Source of the DNA: Mortierella alpina
Lineage: Eukaryota > Mortierellomycota > Mortierellomycetes > Mortierellales > Mortierellaceae
Assembly: GCA_029449245.1 (NCBI GenBank)
Contig: JANATF010000014.1
Coordinates: forward strand, 562,501 to 626,500
DNA: 64,000 nt
Direction of reading: 5' to 3'
Notes under the pieces: model-generated
Seen by the model: the letters and a program-made list of their open reading frames with translations, nothing else
Database searches by the model: none
What the model was told of the DNA's origin: nothing
In this document: piece after piece, positions 23,011-34,621 of the stretch
How positions within the stretch are numbered: position 1 is the stretch's first letter
How the letters are laid out: every line of letters starts with the position of its first letter
Position numbers and translations under genes: made by a program

Positions 23011-24438
23011 CAGAGTATTTGCGCCTTTTTTTTTGTCTTTGGGAGAGTAGCCAAGCAACAGAGCAGCCTAGATAACAGCTAGTAAACAAACGATAACGAA
23101 TGGGCCGGCATCAAGAGCAATGTGAAAAGTGGCCAAAGAGAACGAGGGTTAGCCACATTGCCGTAACCTTTGTGATTGCTCTTCCTCTGCGAGTAGGGAA
23201 AGCAAGCTTGGAATGGAGCACTCAAGGATGTTCCTGGGTCCGTTGAGCTTGACAGCCGACAAGTTACGTTAAGCGAAGGTGTCTTTTACTTAACAACAGT
23301 TACTAATCTACACCATGATTACCCATCACTCGTTGACTTACGATGCAGAAAGTGTAAACCCGCAAGGGCGAAGGCGACCAGATGCGAGGGGACAGGCAGG
23401 GAGGCAAGCAAGGTCAAAGGAGGGGGAGGAGCAGTAACAGCAGCGGGTTAATCGAGCAATGAATGAGGAAACGGCAAAAGATAAAAGAGTGAGAAGAGTG
23501 TCTGGGGTGGGCGTGGGGCGGAGTAGCCTCGAAGATTTATATAATTTACCCCTCTTTGGATGAACATGATGGACCAGCTGGTGCTGTGGAAAGTGCTGAA
23601 GGCGTGGACCGTGCACCCGGCCTCAAAACAGTAAGTGGTAGCTCGATGCGGCGACTGAAAGATCGTCGAGGTACCGAACGTACAGAGACAGTGGTGTGGA
23701 AAAAGGACCGGCATGACGAGATTGTGCTTTGCTCAGCCTTTGGTACTTGGGAGGACCTACTCCCGCTTTCTAGGCATCCTGAGCGTCTGCAGTTATCGCG
23801 CTACGTTCCCTGATGTGGCACCTCCCGATGAGATGCGCCCTTTCAAACTGTGAAAAAAGAACAAGACAAAGATTCACCGGCACTAATCTCCCGAGACCTC
23901 AGGTGCCGATCCGTTCAGCCCAACTGTGGAGCATGTAAGCAAGTACGTGTACTGTTCTGGTACTACTGAAGGATTCTTTTGAGGCCATATGCGCCTTCTG
24001 AAGAGACTGGGGCATGCGTCTGACTCTTAGAAACAGGGTCCTGCACAGCTCAGCCGGTACCTGGAATCGGGCTTACGTTCATCAGATTAGTCTATCTACT
24101 CAAGAAAATACGACCTTTGAGAACATTCAGCTAATCCCCTTGACTAGGTCAGTGAACCTTCGCGCTCTCTGCCTCTCTGCTGTGATGGATGCGATTGCGC
24201 CTTGTATTCTCAACTCCGCTACAGCAATGCATTCCTTATTCAACGCTTAGGTGTTGCGACTACGAGCAGCTGCAGGTATGTAAACAGGAATAGGGCCAGC
24301 GATTGAACCAGTGATAGGAGGAACGAAGGAATTAGGAGGACAGAGGCGAGCAACTCAACTCAGGCCAGTGTGTTTGACCTCGGCGGTAAAACCACAGACT
24401 TCTTTACTTTACTTCACGTTGTGCTGTCTGTGATGCAG
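23011..24438. other. No gene recognised between the Myb/SANT and GNAT genes
   Basis: Contains the upstream region of the Myb/SANT gene and about 1 kb of sequence whose ORFs (for example 23,556-23,813 plus and 24,014-24,250 plus) show no motif and no splice-consistent extension. Confidence 0.5.
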
Positions 24439-25244
24439 CTATGAGACGAGCGAAGACAGGGGCGATGCCTCGATCATGACTTCGCGCTTTGATACATCCT
24501 CCTCGGTAAGATACAGCCGCATTGTCCACACATCAATCTCTTTGCCATCTCGAGTGACCTTCTTTGTCATATGGGCCTGATGAACAAACCCGGCCTTCTC
24601 CATGGTCTTGCGGCTGGCCCAGTTGCCAACAAAGGCATGGCCGTTGAACTTGCGCTTACCGACCTCTTTGATAGCCACCTCCTGCAGAAGCAATTTCAAT
24701 GCTTTGGCCATGAGACCTTGACCGTGGTATTCCGGCGAAAGCCAGTAGCTGTGGTGCGATTAGGGGAGAGGCGTCAGTCATGTTTGGCAGATTAGAGCAG
24801 GTCCAAAGTCGATTCGGTGTTCCCTTACCCAGCATCGTCGCCAGTGAGAATATCGTCACTCTCATCGGAGACGGAGACACTACCAACAGCCTTGCCACCT
24901 TTGGTCATATCTCTGATCGCGTAGGTGAGGGGAGTGCCTTTCTTTGTTATGCGATCGACACGACCGTTGAGCCAGATGTCTGCATCGCTTGACGTGTAAG
25001 GGTTGGGGGGACCAATCAACCAGCGGTAGATGTTCGGGTCGTTGAGGTATTCGACCAGCGAGTCCTTGTCCTGATCTGAGTGTTTCCAGGGAGCCAGCTG
25101 GATGGTCTCAGTGAGCCAAAAGGGCTTGAATGAGTCGTGCAGCTTGGCGAGTCTCTCAAATTCCTCGGGGGATCTGTTGCTGACCGGCGTGGGTTCGGGA
25201 TGGGACTCAGGGATCAGAGTCGTGTTGGCAGTAGCGTTGGCCAT
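24439..25244 (-). CDS. GNAT-family N-acetyltransferase (RimJ/RimL type)
   Basis: Transfers acetyl from acetyl-CoA to an amine; the substrate cannot be told. Two exons, 25244-24829 and 24748-24439, join with a split Gly codon across an 80-nt intron to 241 aa. Residues 45-110 (TIQLAPWKHSDQ, then LNDPNIYRWL, ITKKGTPLTYAIRD) give the RimJ-like N-terminal half. The acetyl-CoA P-loop YWLSPEYHGQGLMAKALKLL is at residues 140-159, right at the exon junction. VGNWASRKTMEKAGFVHQA is the typical motif B. It is divergent from SPT16, 475 bp apart. Confidence 0.88.
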
Positions 25245-25719
25245 AATTGTTGTTTGTTGAGATCTATCAAGGGTCTTGCGAGGTAATATGTTGCTGTGGT
25301 TTGTGGGAGTGTTGGTCTGGGAACCCTTCCTGTGTTCCTCCTTTTATACTCTCAATTGTTGCAACTGCTCACAGTATTCATCGTGATGGGAAACCGAGTC
25401 AACAAAATTGCGCCGCAACTCTAAGCGTCATGCCTGCTCATACAAATACGCAGCAGCACCTTGGTCACAGCACGTTAGTGGCAGCATGTTGGCCACGGCA
25501 CTTCGCAGCAGGTTGATTGTAGCAGTGTTGTCATGATACCCAATACAGTCTGCGACGACTTTTTCTTATTGCTAGTCAGCTTTTTTTTGTTGGCTGCTGC
25601 AGGTGCAAGTCGGCGTGCAACAGCTCGTTGCGTGGTGGCTTGGCCACCCTCGTTGTGCTCGAGGCATCTCGATATATTCTGATTGAGCTCCACTTTGCTG
25701 GATCACCTTCTGCCTCAAC
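25245..25719. promoter_or_regulatory. Divergent GNAT/SPT16 promoter region
   Basis: 475 bp separate the two start codons. Several spaced GCAGCA and CAGCAGG triplets occur at 25,450-25,510. No TATA box is evident. Function is inferred from position only. Confidence 0.4.
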
Positions 25720-28700
25720 ATGCCTGCCGAGGTCACTATTGATGCTCGACTGTTCCACAGGAGGGCAAGAGATCTTGTCAACCACTGGAAGGTAACAAAC
25801 CGCCTTGCATCGCTCTTCTCCCGCTCCTGACCAATCCGACCGCTGCAAACGCATGATCCTTTGGCCCTTCCAATCGTAAACAACCGACGCGTTCTCTCCT
25901 CCCTCTGTTTTGGTCTAATGCGCTCCTTTTGACATCTGTCCATCGTAGAAATCTAATGGCCCCGAGGAGTCGTTTCAAAATGTCAACTCTCTGCTGGTTG
26001 TCCTGGGCAACATGACGGATGAGGACACTGTTTATCAAAAAACAACCGCGCTCCAGGTATATCGTCGACTTCTTGCGCATCTCAATATTCTTGCGGAGTC
26101 ATGGTCTATTGCAATTGCTAACTTGGAGACATATGCACCGCAACCTTGGCATCTATTGTTCTAAACGTCTCGTCGATATTAGATCTGGCTTTTCGGATAT
26201 GAGCTTACTCAGACACTCATGCTGTTCACCGGAGACACACTGCACATCGTCACAGGAGGCAACAAAGGTACAATGACCCTGCTGCCCTTTTTCTCGGCCC
26301 TCTGACGAAAGTGGATGCTCTATTCTAACTGCACGTTGCTTTATTCATCCCATAATACAGCCAAGATCCTGGAGTCGCTCAAAGAATGGGAGGGTCAGCA
26401 GTTCCCAGTGGAAATCCACGCTCGCAATAAGGATGAGGCTCACAACACCGAATTGTTCCAGAATATGATCAATATCATTAGTAACCAAGGGGTAGGGAAC
26501 ATTTGCGACTATCCAACGGTCAAAGAATCGGGATGGATAGGCGTGCGACAGATAGTGGTTGTTGACATATCCATTGGTGTTATACCTTGATGTTATAGAG
26601 CCGCGTGGGTATCTTCGCAAAGGACTCGCAGAGTGGGAATTTTGCTGCCGCATGGAAGGCTGCGCTGGAAGGATCCACAAAGCCTTTGGAGAACATTGAC
26701 ATCTCTGCAGGTGTTGCTGAAGTCCTTGCCATCAAGGACGACGAGGAACTTGTAAGTTTAAAGCGCATAAAGTGCGTTGCCATCGCTCATGCTGATGCCC
26801 ACCTGCTGCTGACCATATCTAACCTCGACTCTTCCAATCGATTGCAGAGATCCACCAAGTCTGCCAGCAAGTTGAGCTCCCTTGTGATGAAGAACTACTT
26901 TATCGAGGAGATGTCCCAGATCATCGATGAGGAACGCAAAATCACACACGAGAAGTTTGCAGAAAAGACTGAAGATGTCTTGCTCGATGAGAAGATGTAC
27001 AAGCGGCTCAAATTCCCTGCAGATGTAAGTTCAAGAGTCGCACAAGCATGAGGTGGTACGAACCTGATATTCAGTCCGCAAAATGAGACAAAATTGCTAA
27101 TTCAGCCGACGTGCTAATGACCTCTTAGGCGGCTTCAGGGAACCCGGAGTGGTGTTACACGCCAATTATTCAAAGTGGAGGAGTCTATGACCTCAAGACC
27201 TCCGCTATGTCTAACGAGAAGGAACTGCACGCCGGAACGATCATCTGCTCCTTGGGAGTGCGCTACAGGTCGTACTGCTCCAACATCGGTCGTACTTTCC
27301 TCATCGACCCCAACAAAACACAGGAAAAGAACTACATGTTCCTTCTGGATGTTCAGCGAAAAGTTCTGGATGCCATGAAGGAAGGCGTACAGATCAAAGA
27401 CGTCTATAGTCGTGCCATCGACTTCATCCGAAACAAGAGACCGGAGCTTGAGAAGAAGTTTGTCAAGAACCTTGGATTTGGTGTATGTACCAGAGCATGA
27501 TTTTGTTCAATTGGTGATCACTACAATCGGCGAGTACTGATGATCTACTCTTTCTTGTTTTTCCTATGTGTATCAGACTGGTCTGGAGTTCCGAGAGTCC
27601 AGCTACCTTTTGAACAGCAAGAACCCTAAGGAGCTGCAACGCGACATGATTTTCAGTGTCTCTGTTGGTTTCCAAGATATTGATAACCCAAAGGCTACTG
27701 ACGACAAGTCCAAGAAGTATGTTGATATTCTAAATCTGGATACATTGTTGAGGTTGAAGGCGGTGTCTGACATGCATCTTTTCCGGACTCGCATGTAAAC
27801 AGGTACTCGCTGCTTCTGATCGACACTGTCAGGATCACACAGGAAGCACCACAAATTTTAACATCCTGCGAAACCACACTGTCCGAAGTCTCCTACTTTT
27901 TCAAAGATCCAGCAGAAGAGGAGGAGGAGCCAGTCAAGAAGGAGTCCCCCACCCACTCCCGAGCCTCCAAATCTGCAGTCTTGAACACAAAGTTCCGTAG
28001 CGAGCAGGACGAGGCGAGCAAGGATTCGGCGCGCAAGGAGCATCAAAAGCTTTTGGCCGAGCAGAAACACGCTGAAGGCATTGAGCGCTATGGCGATGCA
28101 GGCAGCTTGAAGAAGGACAATCAAAAAAGCGTTTTCCGCAAATTTGAGAGTTACAAGAGGGAGTCGGCCCTGCCCAAGGAGGTCAACAGTCTTCGGATCG
28201 TTGTTGATCAGAGGAATGACACGCTTGTACTTCCAATGTACGGATTGGCTGTTCCATTCCACATCTCCACTCTTCAAAAGGTGACCAAGACAGATGAAGG
28301 CGAGTTCTTTTATCTGCGACTCAACTTCATTACGCCAGGTCAACCCGGAAAGAAGGATGATACGGTAAGTTAAATGTCCTATGAGCGCAAGGAAAAAGTC
28401 TCTGCTTCGTGCTGATCATTTCCACACCCGTCTTGATTTTGTAGCCATTTGACGATCCCAACGCTAACTTCGTCCGAGCATTGTCGTTCCGCAGTGCGGA
28501 TGGAGCCAGAATGTCAGAGATCTACAACCAGATTTTGGAGCTCAAGAAGAACGCGGTTAAAAAGGAGTCGGAGCGCAAGGAGATGGCTGATATCGTGGAA
28601 CAGGACAAGCTGATTGAAGTCAAAGGCAAGAGGCCACCAAGGCTGCCCGATGTCTTTGCTCGACCTGGTCTGGATGGCAAGCGACCTGGAGAACTGGAAA

Positions 28701-29944
28701 TCCATTTGAACGGTCTCCGCTACGTCTCACCATTGAGAAATGAAAACAGAATCGACGTTCTGTTCAACAACATCAAGCACTTGTTCTTCCAGCCCTGTGA
28801 TGGAGAGCTGATTGTTCTCATTCACTGCCAGCTCAAGAACCCTATCATGATCGGAAAGAAGAAGACGGAGCACGTTCAGTTCTACAGAGAAGCATCAGAT
28901 GCCCAGTTTGATGAGACAGGAAACCGTCGTCGCAAGTATGTATACGGTGATGAGGATGAGCTAGCTTCGGAACAGGAAGAACGCCGACGCCGCGCCGCCC
29001 TCAACAAGGAGTTTAAGCAGTTTGGAGAAAAGATTACCGAGCTGGTAGGTGTCATCGGTCATGGCTTTGTTCAACAATTTTGCAGAAAAGACTGACGATT
29101 TTTTTTTGTTTTGGCTGACGATCCTGCGCTCTTTCTCTTCGCTTTGGACTTTAGAGCGAAAACAAGGTCGAGGTTGATGTTCCATTCCGTGACTTGGCAT
29201 TCAACGGAGTACCATTCAGGACTAACGTGCTGTTGAAGCCAACGCAGGACTGTCTTGTGCACCTGAGCGAAGCCCCGTTCTTGGTCATCACTCTGTCGGA
29301 TGTCGAGATTGTGCATCTGGAGCGTATCCAATTTGGTCTAAAGAATTTTGATATGGTGTTCACGTTCAAGGACTATTTCCAAGCACCAATTCACATCAAC
29401 ACCATCCCCATGTCACAACTGGATAATGTCAAGGACTGGCTGGACTCCATGGATATTGTGTTTTATGAGGGGCCTCTCAACTTGAACTGGGGACCTATTA
29501 TGAAGACTATTCAGGAAGACCCCGCAGAGTTCTATAAGGAAGGTGGATGGTCCTTTTTGGCGCCTGACTCGGATGCAGAGGATTCAGAGGAGTCTGCCTC
29601 AGAGTTTGAAGCCTCAGGGAGCGACTTTGCCTCCTCATCAGATGAGAGCTCCTATGCCTCAGATGCTTCCATGGACGCTGGATCCGATGATCAGGACGAC
29701 GAGGATGATGATTCTGGCGAGGACTGGGACGCGCTAGAGGAGAAGGCTAAGAGAGGTAAGACCTTGCAGTACCGAAGAAGCGGCTGGCTCTATATCCGTC
29801 TGAGTACATTGGTTGCTCGTATCATCTAATCATGCGTATTCTAACTTCTCCTTCCCCCTTCTAGCTGACGACAAGAAGTTTGGTTCCAAGCGGGAGGTTG
29901 ACTCGGATTCGGATAATGACCGCAAGAAGAAGCGCAAACGATAG
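25720..29944 (+). CDS. SPT16: FACT complex subunit Spt16 (histone chaperone)
   Basis: Spt16 with Pob3 forms FACT, which handles H2A-H2B and nucleosomes during transcription and replication. Twelve exons: 25720-25791, 25949-26056, 26183-26267, 26361-26491, 26599-26751, 26848-27024, 27129-27482, 27577-27716, 27803-28364, 28445-29044, 29155-29755, 29865-29944. They join in phase to 1,020 aa, the family norm. In order: peptidase-M24-like N-terminal domain ([12 protein letters not shown], then [13 protein letters not shown]), aminopeptidase-like lobe ([21 protein letters not shown]), dimerisation region ([16 protein letters not shown]) and the tandem-PH middle domain ([17 protein letters not shown], then [15 protein letters not shown]). 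An acidic Asp/Glu/Ser-rich tail ends in a basic KKKRKR cluster. N-terminal exons are small and introns short. Confidence 0.96.
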
Positions 29945-30466
29945 ATGGTGAACGGGTCAACATATACATAAAGCTCTGGCTCCAATAGCCGTCACTCGCG
30001 GCGTACAGCTCCGCGGCGTATAAAGGGGACCAGCCTTAAATTTTTGTTCTGTCCTTTCGCATCTTAACGGATTTTGTATGTTCAAAATGAGTGACCTCAG
30101 GAGCATCCGACGGGATGCTTTATCCATCGATCGGCTGTCAACACGCATGGGTCCCCGAGTCCACGGACGATCGTTGTGGACTCCTTGATCATTCTCAGGA
30201 TGCGGACATAGGCAGCTAGACTCGTATTGCAGATGGATCGATGGATGACTCTTCGGCGGCGGATGCCTCGTTTCGTTCTGTCTCGACTTCGCCACCTGAT
30301 CGTGCAGAGTCTGATCATCAGACTGGATCTCCCACCCCCCGATGACTCCCAACGCCTTTGCACCCATTGATCGGGGATATCTCGCACCACCACTCAGGAG
30401 GAACCTCACGGATCTTGCATACTCATCATGAGTGTCGATTTCATCTCTGATCCATAGTTTTTCGCC
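29945..30466 (+). promoter_or_regulatory. RPS0 promoter with probable 5'-UTR intron
   Basis: A TATA-like GTATAAAG lies at 30,018 and a pyrimidine-rich initiator-like stretch at about 30,045-30,060, some 400 bp before the RPS0 start. A GTATGT donor at 30,076 and a CCATAG acceptor ending at 30,457 would remove 382 nt and leave a leader of about 40 nt. The interval contains several ATGs that would form upstream ORFs if retained, which favours splicing. Intron and promoter are inferred. Confidence 0.5.
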
Positions 30467-31584
30467 ATGTCTGGATTGCCCGCTATTCTCAAAGCCACCG
30501 AGGAGGACATCAAGCTCCTTCTCTCTGCCCAGTCCCACTTGGGTACCAAGAACTGCGATGTTCACATGGAGCCTTACGTCTGGAAGCGTCGTGCTGATGG
30601 TAAATAGACCTTTTTATGCGAAGATCATATCGGGATGCTTTGGATTTTGGCAGGCCATATCTGGCGCTTTTTGGATCGACATACGACCAGCGGACGATCC
30701 GAGCCATTCAGAACAGAGCTATGCTTATGATCTCTGAATCAGGATCAGGATCCGATATCTCTTGGACTGCCGTGTGATGGAAATAATTGGACGCCAATAT
30801 CTTGACGACGGACCCGATCGTGTTCAGGGGCAACTTTTTCTTCGAGAGAACTGCCAACCAACGTCTCTGACATGTCATCTATAACCGTTCTCTCGTGACA
30901 GGTCTCCACATCATCAACATCGGCAAGACCTGGGAGAAGATCGTCCTCGCTGCCCGTATCATCGTTGCCATTGAGAACCCCGCCGACATTTGCGTCATCT
31001 CTGCCCGCCCCTACGGTCAGCGTGCTGCCTTGAAGTTCGCTTCCCACACCGGTGCCCAGGCCATTGCCGGTCGCTTCACCCCCGGTACCTTCACCAACTA
31101 TATCACCCGTGCCTTCAAGGAGCCCCGTTTGATCATCGTCACCGACCCCCTGACCGACCACCAGGCCATCAAGGAGGCTTCGTACGTCAACATCCCCGTC
31201 ATCGCCTTCGCCGATACCGAGTCTCCCCTCCGTTACGTCGATGTTGCCATCCCCACCAACAACCGCTCCAAGCACGCCATTGGTCTCGCTTACTGGATGT
31301 TGGCCCGTGAGGTTCTCCGCCTCCGTGGCACCATCTCCCGCTCTGCTCCTTGGGACATCATGGTTGATATGTTCTTCTACCGTGACCCCGAAGAGAAGGC
31401 TGAGGAGGAGGCCGCTGCCGCCGCTGCCGAGAAGGCCGTTGAGGGCACCTGGGCCCCTGGTGAGGCTGCCCCCGTCGAGTTCGACGCCACCGCCCCCGCT
31501 CCCGTTGCCGGTGACTGGGCCACTGATGCCGCTACCGCTGACTGGTCCGAGGCTGCTGCCGCCACCGACTCCTGGTCCGCTTAA
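30467..31584 (+). CDS. RPS0: 40S ribosomal protein S0 (uS2, RPSA)
   Basis: Component of the small cytosolic ribosomal subunit near the mRNA exit. Exon 1 is 30467-30599 and exon 2 is 30902-31584, joined by a split Gly codon: 271 aa. Family blocks are [74 protein letters not shown] and [19 protein letters not shown] (each within uS2). The acidic, Ala/Trp-containing C-terminal tail is typical of the eukaryotic protein. Codon use is strongly C-ending, as expected for a highly expressed gene. The 302-nt intron is longer than most here. Confidence 0.97.
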
Positions 31585-32013
31585 ATCCAGACTGGGTCTT
31601 TTGATCAAATTAGATAATAAACATCCATCTGACATGAACTACAATATAAGAGCTGGACTGTAGACACTTCAATAATGCTGTTTCTGAGGAATTTGTCGAT
31701 GTGGTGTAGGTGGCAGAGGGGCAAAAAAAAGGGAGGGGGGATGGCATCGCTAGCAAGTCGCGACATCACTCGACAATATCAACTTGCAACAAGCAGCAGC
31801 AAATCAAAGAGTGGATCAACAGCAAAAAAGATTGTATGTATATCTTTTGAAAAAGCGTTTATGTATTCCGTTCACAAAGCATGATTATGAATATAACACT
31901 CGTCTTCTTCCAACCAACTCGCAACACTTGGGAGGTCGCTTTTGTAACAGCTAGCCAAAAAGTCGTCAAAAACTAATAGCTAACAACAAAGGACTAATGG
32001 GGTAAGAGATAAC
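31585..32013. other. Convergent spacer between RPS0 and GIS2
   Basis: 3' UTRs of both genes. AATAAA lies at 31,616 for RPS0. A G-rich run with an A-tract (GGGGCAAAAAAAAGGGAGGG) lies near 31,720. No ORF of note. Confidence 0.5.
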
Positions 32014-33420
32014 TTAAGCCTGCTGGGGGCAGTCGCGGGAGATGTGGCCGACCTCGTTGCACTTGTAGCAGGCCTTCTCCTTGCGCTCCTCGGGGCACTC
32101 GCGGGAGATGTGGCCAGAGTTGCCGCAGTTGTAGCACTTGGAGCCCTGGTTGCAGTCGCGAGACATGTGGCCGAAACCACCGCAGGTGTAGCAAGTCTTG
32201 CCCTGGGTGTCTCTCTGCTGGAAACCACCGCGGGAGCTGGTCTGGAAACCACCCTCGGGGCAGTTGCGGGAGATGTGGCCAGCCTTGCCGCACTTGTAGC
32301 ACTCGGGGCCAGCACCCTCAGCGGGGGCGGTGGGGCAGTCGCGGGAGATGTGACCGACCTGGTTGCACTTGTAGCAGGACTTCTCCTTGCGCTCGCCAGT
32401 GCAGTCGCGGGAGATGTGGCCAGACTCACCGCAGTTGTAGCTGTAATATGAGAAGGTCATTAAGCATTAGTACGTTGAGCAACTGAGTGACGAGTAGTGT
32501 CCTCATTAGCCACAGCCGACAAAGTGGACTCGTTTTCTTACCAGAGAGGGGTGCCGGCGGACTGGCAGTCGCGGGCCTGGTGGCCGGCTGCGTATCGGTT
32601 TAGATATCAGAATGAAGGACAGTTGTCAAGAACAGCACAGCAGCAGGCAAGACAGAGAGGAAAAGAAAAAAAAAGAGAGGACTCTTATCAGCAATCTTCG
32701 TAAGCAGTGTTTGGCACAAATTCCGCCCGTCTTCACCACCTCCAAGCTCCTTCTCTTCTCTCTTCTTCTGGCGGATCCTTGATGGTTCATCAAGGTCAGC
32801 AGACATGTACATATGCGATGTAGTTATTGATAAACAACACCTCATCCTCGCCTCGCTTTATTAAGTAACAAGGACTTTTGTTTGAACTTTTCATGTTTAC
32901 ATGAAAAGTGAAGCAGGAGGGAAGGTAATCCCTTTCAGACGAAGGCTGTTTGATCTACTTTCAACTGCAAGATCAGGACTGGCGGGGAACAGCCCTGAAG
33001 CCGGCAGTAGGAAGGGTCAAAACATACTAGGACTAAAGCAACAGGAGTGCCGGTACAAACGAGAGGAACAAGTTCGTCGAGCTGTGTGGACGTCGAAGCG
33101 GTCGCATCCTAAGGTGAGACGGACCATTCGCAATGGCGTGGCGCTGAGGAGGTTCGGAAAGATGTCGCAGAGATAGGGTCGAGTACCGATAGAGTCGAGC
33201 GAGCGAGCGCTCGCATTTCGAGAGAGATAGAGAGCAGGCGGGGAGATTGATCCAACTTCATCCACCAACCAACCAACCACCTAACCAACCATCCACTCCT
33301 TCGTTACTACTTCTTACTCTCCTCTCCTTCACCAACTTCAGTTCACCAGGTACTTCATTCACCACCCAGATACGTACGTTGGCCGCAGGTGTAGCAGGTG
33401 CGGGGGGGACGGAAAGACAT
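32014..33420 (-). CDS. GIS2: CCHC zinc-knuckle nucleic-acid-binding protein (Gis2/CNBP)
   Basis: Gis2/CNBP binds single-stranded nucleic acid and G-rich mRNA and promotes translation. Exon 1 (33420-33378), exon 2 (32587-32542) and exon 3 (32440-32014) give 171 aa. Exons 1 and 2 join as CYTCGQPGHQARDC and exons 2 and 3 as LCYNCGESGHISRDC, so two knuckles are completed by splicing. Seven CX2CX4HX4C knuckles in all, the number in yeast Gis2 and close to vertebrate CNBP. A short Arg/Gly-containing linker (GGFQTSSRGGFQQRDTQG) separates knuckles 4 and 5, as in CNBP. The first intron (32588-33377, 790 nt) is by far the longest assigned in the window. Shares a 246-bp divergent promoter with MRPL16. 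Confidence 0.94.
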
Positions 33421-33536
33421 GTTGTTGATTTGGTTTGAAAGGGGATGTGGGGGTAAAGGAGAAGAAGAAAAACAAAAACAAAGGCTGCAAAAAACTTTTT
33501 CACCTCACCACACCACAGGGCCTCCACCCCTCCTTA

Positions 33537-33544
33537 TGACGTCA
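33537..33544. promoter_or_regulatory. CRE/ATF palindrome TGACGTCA in GIS2/MRPL16 divergent promoter
   Basis: A perfect TGACGTCA lies roughly midway between the GIS2 start (33,420) and the MRPL16 start (33,667). It is the known consensus for ATF/CREB-type bZIP factors. Binding and co-regulation of the two genes are inferred. Confidence 0.5.
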
Positions 33545-33666
33545 TTTTTCCCCCGTGGGATGGGTCTGTCAACACAAGCCACCTCGGACTCTCGCCTCGC
33601 CTACCTTGTTCAGGGCGAACTTGTCACTCTTGTTCACGACTGCATTCGACCGCTCCACAGCACATC

Positions 33667-34473
33667 ATGGCTTCACTGTTCCGGGCACTCACGAGAGCGC
33701 CCTTGCTCATGAGCGCCGCTCGCCCTTATACTCTCACTGTCACAAAGGCTCCCGCTACCCCCATGCCTTCGCATTTCGTCCGCAACCTCTCTTTCGCCTC
33801 TGCACCACTGTCCATCCGCAGCCATGCCTCGCTTTTCCCCTCTCTCCACAACTCGTTCAACAACATGTCACCAGCAGTGCGCTCCCTGGCAACACCCACC
33901 AACAAGACCCAGCGCCGCTTTAACAGCTTGCAGCCAAAGAAGATGAAATACCGCAAGAAGCACAAGGGCAAAATCCCTATCCCGATCGGAGGCTCTACAA
34001 AGGGAACATATGTCGAGTTTGGTGATTACGGGCTCCGCATCAAGGAGGGCGCTCGTCTGACAGCCAAGCAGATCCAGGCGGCCCACACCACCATCCGCCG
34101 TAAGATCAAGGCCGTCAAAGGCTCACAGATCTGGACCAGAGTGTTCCCGGATATCCCAGTGACATCCAAGGGAGGAGAGAGTCGTATGGGAAAGGGCAAA
34201 GGATCCGTGGATTACTATGCAACCAGAGTCGGAATCAACAGGATTGTCTTTGAGATTGGAGGAGGCGGACTCCGTCGTGAGCACGCCAAGGAGGCGCTGA
34301 GATTGGCTTCAACAAAACTGCCTGTCGCCGTCGAGTTTGTGGTCAAGGCTGATCAGATCAAGCCCCCCAAGATTCCCCGCGCCATTCCTGGAGCTGCTTT
34401 GCCTGTCAAGACCATGACCACCACCCCTATTGCTTCTCCAGCGATCGTGAAGGAAGCAGAGATCGTTGCATAG
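33667..34473 (+). CDS. MRPL16: Mitochondrial ribosomal protein L16 (uL16m)
   Basis: Large-subunit mitoribosomal protein near the peptidyl-transferase centre. Single exon, 268 aa. Residues 1-~85 are rich in Arg/Ser/Ala with few acids, as in a mitochondrial targeting presequence. The uL16 domain follows: PKKMKYRKKHKGKI, then YVEFGDYGLRIKEGARLTAK, IWTRVFPDIPVTSKGGESRM and GKGKGSVDYYATRV, which are family signatures. A ~45-residue Pro/Ala/Thr tail extends beyond the domain. COX5 starts 148 bp downstream on the same strand. Confidence 0.95.
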   Translation: MASLFRALTRAPLLMSAARPYTLTVTKAPATPMPSHFVRNLSFASAPLSIRSHASLFPSLHNSFNNMSPAVRSLATPTNKTQRRFNSLQPKKMKYRKKHKGKIPIPIGGSTKGTYVEFGDYGLRIKEGARLTAKQIQAAHTTIRRKIKAVKGSQIWTRVFPDIPVTSKGGESRMGKGKGSVDYYATRVGINRIVFEIGGGGLRREHAKEALRLASTKLPVAVEFVVKADQIKPPKIPRAIPGAALPVKTMTTTPIASPAIVKEAEIVA

Positions 34474-34621
34474 TTGTAGATCATATCATATCAGTAAAGT
34501 TTAGATTTTCACGCAAGGATATGTTCGGTGACGTGTAAATCGCTGACAATCAGAGAACCAACACACATTTTTTCTCGCAGCATCATCAACTCCCTCACTC
34601 TCCCCTCACTCACATCGCACC

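Noticed and set aside
29957-30565. 202-aa minus-strand ORF upstream of RPS0
   Set aside because: No motif; overlaps RPS0 exon 1 and its probable leader intron.
30745-31635. 296-aa minus-strand ORF opposite RPS0
   Set aside because: Gly-rich low-complexity antisense of the RPS0 exon; no independent evidence.
32044-32451. 135-aa plus-strand ORF opposite GIS2
   Set aside because: Repetitive Ala/Val/Leu by-product of the antisense of CCHC repeats.
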